Below are positions 44,048 through 46,977 of a stretch of 46,977 nucleotides of DNA, piece by piece. Each line of letters opens with the position of its first letter. The first letter of the stretch is position 1. The stretch is from Rhodospirillales bacterium (GTDB taxonomy: Bacteria > Pseudomonadota > Gammaproteobacteria > Burkholderiales > Burkholderiaceae_D), in assembly GCA_903970305.1 (NCBI GenBank), contig CAJCID010000078.1:1-46977 (forward strand), in the 5' to 3' direction. The notes beneath the pieces were generated by a model. It worked only from the letters and a program-made list of their open reading frames with translations, did not search any database and was not told the origin of the DNA. Position numbers and translations under genes: made by a program.

Positions 44048-44574
44048 TGCAGCGCACTCTAGTCGTTCTCTTAGCCGGATTTGCGGCGCTTGCGGGTGCG
44101 GTGGTCGCAACCCACGAGATGGCCCCGGCCGTTGCGGGCGGAACCGCATCTGCGAACACCTTTTTTTCGCAAAGCTTTCCCGACGCTTCGGGCAAGCAGC
44201 ATGTCTTCTCAGACTATCGGGGCAAGGTCGTCGTCATCAATTTCTGGGCGACTTGGTGCGTTCCCTGCGTCAAGGAGATTCCCGAGCTCTCCAAGATTTC
44301 GACGGAATACAGTCAGCGCAATGTGGTATTTGTAGGCATCGGCATCGATAACGCCTCAAGCATCGCCGAATTCCAGCAAAAGATCCCGACTTCCTATCCG
44401 CTTCTCGTGGCTGGGGCGACTGGCTCGGATCTCGTCAGAGAGTTCGGTGACACGGCAGGGGCGCTGCCCTATACGTTGATATTGGACGACAAGGGGACGG
44501 TACGCGCGACCAAGCTCGGCCCGATTTCCGAGAAGGAGTTGCGCGCCTGGCTAAAGCCCCTCGTGCACGGCTAG
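44044..44574 (+). CDS. TlpA-family thiol-disulfide reductase
   Basis: A 176-residue periplasmic thioredoxin-like protein. An N-terminal signal anchor (about 4-22) precedes the thioredoxin fold, with active site WCVPC in VVVINFWATWCVPCVKEIPEL, and the cis-Pro region GALPYTLILDDKG. It reduces disulfides in the periplasm, often during cytochrome c maturation. It is coupled to the upstream gene by an ATGA overlap. Confidence 0.93.
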   Translation: MMQRTLVVLLAGFAALAGAVVATHEMAPAVAGGTASANTFFSQSFPDASGKQHVFSDYRGKVVVINFWATWCVPCVKEIPELSKISTEYSQRNVVFVGIGIDNASSIAEFQQKIPTSYPLLVAGATGSDLVREFGDTAGALPYTLILDDKGTVRATKLGPISEKELRAWLKPLVHG

Positions 44575-44723
44575 CCGCAGTCCGTTCTGCAACGACGCAG
44601 ATGGGCGCCTTGTCACCATTGGACGACTGAGTCTGCCCGCGAACGAGGCGAAGTTCCGTTACATGCTGGCTATTGTTTCGAATTTCGGGCAAAATCCGCG
44701 CTTTCGACGTTACGGCCCCTTCG

Positions 44724-45167
44724 ATGGCGCATACGCTATTGGTCCTGCACGGCCCGAATTTAAACCTGTTGGGCCAGCGAGAGCCAGACATCTATGGCCG
44801 ACAAACTCTGGCCGATATCGACGCGGAGCTAGCCGCGATGGCCGCCCTCCACGACGCCCAACTGGTATCCTTTCAGAGTAATCACGAGGGTGTACTGGTT
44901 GATCGAGTGCAGTCCGCCTTGGCAGATGGCTTCGAATTCATCATCATCAATCCAGCCGCACTGACCCACACCAGCGTCGCCCTCCGGGATGCGCTGGCGG
45001 CGATTGCCCTTCCCTTCATCGAAGTGCACCTATCAAACGTCCACCGCCGCGAGGCTTTTCGTCGCCATTCCTATTTTTCTGACCTCGCCGTGGGCGTTGT
45101 CTGCGGACTTGGAAGCGCGGGATATCGTGCGGCCCTCGAATTCGCCCTCCACTACCCCCGCCAATAG
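44724..45167 (+). CDS. aroQ: 3-dehydroquinate dehydratase, type II
   Basis: A 147-residue enzyme that converts 3-dehydroquinate to 3-dehydroshikimate. The ATG at 44724 opens the typical [22 protein letters not shown], with the catalytic Tyr; [32 protein letters not shown] and [19 protein letters not shown] complete the family pattern. A CAAAAT at 44690-44695 could be a -10 box for the aroQ-accB-accC unit, with only a weak -35. Confidence 0.96.
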   Translation: MAHTLLVLHGPNLNLLGQREPDIYGRQTLADIDAELAAMAALHDAQLVSFQSNHEGVLVDRVQSALADGFEFIIINPAALTHTSVALRDALAAIALPFIEVHLSNVHRREAFRRHSYFSDLAVGVVCGLGSAGYRAALEFALHYPRQ

Positions 45168-45222
45168 CCGGTAACGTCGATCAAATTCCATCAAAACCAA
45201 ATAACTGGAGGTCAGCCTTACC

Positions 45223-45678
45223 ATGGACCTGCGTAAACTCAAGACATTGATCGACCTGGTCGCCGAGTCAGGCATTGCCGAGCTTGAGGTCACAGAAGGT
45301 GACGGCAAAGTGAGAATCGTGAAATCGGCCGCCCAAATCGCCGGGCTCCCCCTGCCAGTTCAGACCGTGCTCGCGCCAGCCGTACCGGTCGCGCCAACCG
45401 CGGCCAATACACCGGCCCCTGCTGCAGCACCAGTTGAAACCCCCGGCCAAGTTGTGAAGTCCCCGATGGTGGGGACCTTCTATCGCTCGCCGGCCCCAGG
45501 CAAGCCGCCCTACGTGGAACTCGGTCAGGCGGTCAAATCGGCAGAGCCGATCTGCATTATCGAAGCCATGAAGCTGTTAAATGAAATCGAGGCCGGATTC
45601 GATGGCGTCATCAAGGAGATCCTTGCCGAGAACGGTCAGCCGGTCGAGTTTGGCCAGCCGCTTTTCGTCATCGGTTAG
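45223..45678 (+). CDS. accB: Biotin carboxyl carrier protein of acetyl-CoA carboxylase
   Basis: A 151-residue protein. The N-terminus (MDLRKLKTLIDLVAESGIAEL) is typical, followed by an Ala/Pro-rich linker (about 50-78) and the biotinyl domain with the modified Lys in CIIEAMKLLNEIEA. It carries carboxybiotin between AccC and AccAD in fatty acid synthesis. A GGAGG lies 11 bases upstream of the ATG. Confidence 0.96.
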   Translation: MDLRKLKTLIDLVAESGIAELEVTEGDGKVRIVKSAAQIAGLPLPVQTVLAPAVPVAPTAANTPAPAAAPVETPGQVVKSPMVGTFYRSPAPGKPPYVELGQAVKSAEPICIIEAMKLLNEIEAGFDGVIKEILAENGQPVEFGQPLFVIG

Positions 45679-45702
45679 GTCGAGGACGCACAACTCCATA
45701 CT

Positions 45703-46977
45703 ATGTTTGGAAAAATTCTTATCGCCAATCGAGGCGAAATTGCGCTGCGCATCCAGCGAGCCTGTCGCGAAATGGGCATCCGGACCGTGGTGGTGCATTC
45801 CGAAGCCGACCGGGAGGCCAAGTACGTCAAACTCGCTGACGAATCGGTCTGCATCGGCCCGGCACCATCGGCCCAGAGCTACCTCAACATGCCAGCCATC
45901 ATCAGTGCCGCGGAGGTGACAGACGCCGAGGCGATCCATCCCGGCTATGGCTTTCTATCCGAGAACGCCGATTTTGCCGAACGGGTTGAGAAGAGCGGAT
46001 TCACCTTCATCGGGCCTTCTCCAGAATCGATTCGCCTGATGGGCGATAAAGTGAGCGCAAAGCAGGCGATGCTGGCCGCCGCCGTGCCTTGCGTGCCGGG
46101 CTCGGAAGGCGCGCTTCCAGAGGATCCCAAGGAGGTGGTCCGCATCGCGCGCCAAGTCGGCTATCCCGTAATCATCAAGGCTGCCGGAGGTGGCGGCGGT
46201 CGCGGCATGCGTGTCGTCCATACTGAAGCCGCACTGAACAACGCCGTGACGATGACGCGCTCGGAGGCCGGTGCTGCTTTCGGCAATCCAGTGGTTTACA
46301 TGGAGAAATTCCTAGAGAATCCCCGACATGTCGAGATCCAGATTCTCGCGGACAGCTTTCGCAATGCCGTCTGGCTTGGCGAACGCGACTGCTCAATGCA
46401 GCGCCGTCACCAGAAGATCATCGAGGAGGCCCCGGCACCAGGAATAGCAAGACGCCTAATTGACCGGATCGGCGACCGTTGCGCGGAAGCCTGCCGCAAG
46501 ATCGGCTACAAAGGTGTGGGCACGTTCGAATTCCTCTACGAGAACAGCGAGTTCTATTTCATCGAGATGAACACGCGCATCCAGGTCGAGCATCCCGTGA
46601 CAGAGATGATCACGGGCGTCGATCTGGTACAAGAGCAAATCCGTGTCGCGGCTGGCGAGAGGCTAAGGCTACGGCAAAAAGACGTTGTTCTGAAGGGTCA
46701 CGCCGTCGAATGCCGGATCAACGCGGAGGACCCCTTTCGATTCACACCTTCCCCGGGTCGGATCACGGCGTGGCATGCGCCGGGCGGCCCGGGAATTCGC
46801 GTCGACTCCCACGCCTATGCGGGCTATTTTGTACCCCCGAATTATGATTCGATGGTCGGCAAGGTCATCGCCTATGGGAGCGACCGCGACCAGGCCATCG
46901 CGCGCATGCGTATCGCGCTATCGGAGATGGTCGTCGAGGGGATCCAGACGAACATCCCGTTGCATCGCGAGCTGATG
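45703..46977 (+). CDS. accC: Biotin carboxylase, 3' end cut by window edge
   Basis: The first 425 codons of the biotin carboxylase subunit, open to the end of the window; about 25 residues are missing by comparison with the usual 450. The N-terminus is [16 protein letters not shown], the ATP-grasp glycine loop is [14 protein letters not shown], and the active site region reads [27 protein letters not shown]. The C-terminal domain is entered ([29 protein letters not shown]). It carboxylates the biotin on AccB using ATP and bicarbonate. It follows accB by 24 bases. Confidence 0.96.
   Translation, partial: MFGKILIANRGEIALRIQRACREMGIRTVVVHSEADREAKYVKLADESVCIGPAPSAQSYLNMPAIISAAEVTDAEAIHPGYGFLSENADFAERVEKSGFTFIGPSPESIRLMGDKVSAKQAMLAAAVPCVPGSEGALPEDPKEVVRIARQVGYPVIIKAAGGGGGRGMRVVHTEAALNNAVTMTRSEAGAAFGNPVVYMEKFLENPRHVEIQILADSFRNAVWLGERDCSMQRRHQKIIEEAPAPGIARRLIDRIGDRCAEACRKIGYKGVGTFEFLYENSEFYFIEMNTRIQVEHPVTEMITGVDLVQEQIRVAAGERLRLRQKDVVLKGHAVECRINAEDPFRFTPSPGRITAWHAPGGPGIRVDSHAYAGYFVPPNYDSMVGKVIAYGSDRDQAIARMRIALSEMVVEGIQTNIPLHRELM

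Noticed and set aside
1-46977. CRISPR arrays, tRNA or rRNA genes, insertion sequences and prophage genes
   Set aside because: I looked for regular direct repeats, tRNA-like arms, transposase or integrase motifs and found none that hold up.

Overview
This window looks like a chromosomal segment of a Gram-negative proteobacterium, most likely a betaproteobacterium. The right-hand gene order supports this: an RNase II-type protein, a TonB-like protein, aroE and mtgA, then an mpl operon, then tlpA-aroQ-accB-accC. That taxonomic call is an inference from gene order, not from a marker gene. I saw no rRNA, tRNA, CRISPR array, transposase or integrase.

Left part (1-26769): an exopolysaccharide and exosortase locus. 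A leftward operon (1-4162) encodes a GT2 glycosyltransferase, a hexapeptide acetyltransferase, an FkbM methyltransferase and an AlgI-like MBOAT acyltransferase, and runs off the left edge. The MBOAT gene carries an 8-bp tandem duplication that puts its natural start out of frame. A rightward block (4506-9692) encodes a Ton-like module: a secreted DUF2341/LamG domain fused to an ExbB-type proton channel, then ExbD, TonB, a putative porin and a periplasmic coiled-coil protein. It continues without a clear break into polysaccharide export genes (Wza-like lipoprotein, outer-membrane barrel, Wzz/GumC protein, tyrosine-kinase-like protein, lytic transglycosylase). After one leftward GT2 gene comes a second rightward operon: exosortase XrtD with fused EpsI domain, a WecA-like initiating transferase, gmd, fcl and a PrsT-like TPR lipoprotein. 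An SGNH-hydrolase lipoprotein and manC follow on the minus strand. ManC, Gmd and Fcl together would make GDP-L-fucose.

Middle (26770-31780): a P3B Mg2+-ATPase gene (mgtA) behind a long leader with two perfect hairpins, a decayed mgtC remnant, and a His-rich CDF metal exporter.

Right part (31781-46977): housekeeping genes. A leftward set encodes an RNB ribonuclease, a TonB-like protein, AroE, MtgA and an EamA transporter, with 4-bp overlaps. An AIM24-like protein and a secreted protein with a VPLPA-CTERM tail (the expected XrtD substrate) lie on the plus strand. A tightly overlapping leftward operon runs mpl, dienoyl-CoA isomerase-like, YqiA-like esterase, YbaK-like, MarC. The plus strand ends with a protein of unknown function, TlpA, AroQ, AccB and a 3'-truncated AccC.

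The observations most worth following up are the lectin-ExbB fusion module with its missing channel glutamate, the frameshifting duplication in the MBOAT gene, the nested inverted repeats just upstream of that gene, the degenerate P-loop of the kinase-like protein, the XrtD/VPLPA pairing across 21 kb, and the mgtC remnant.
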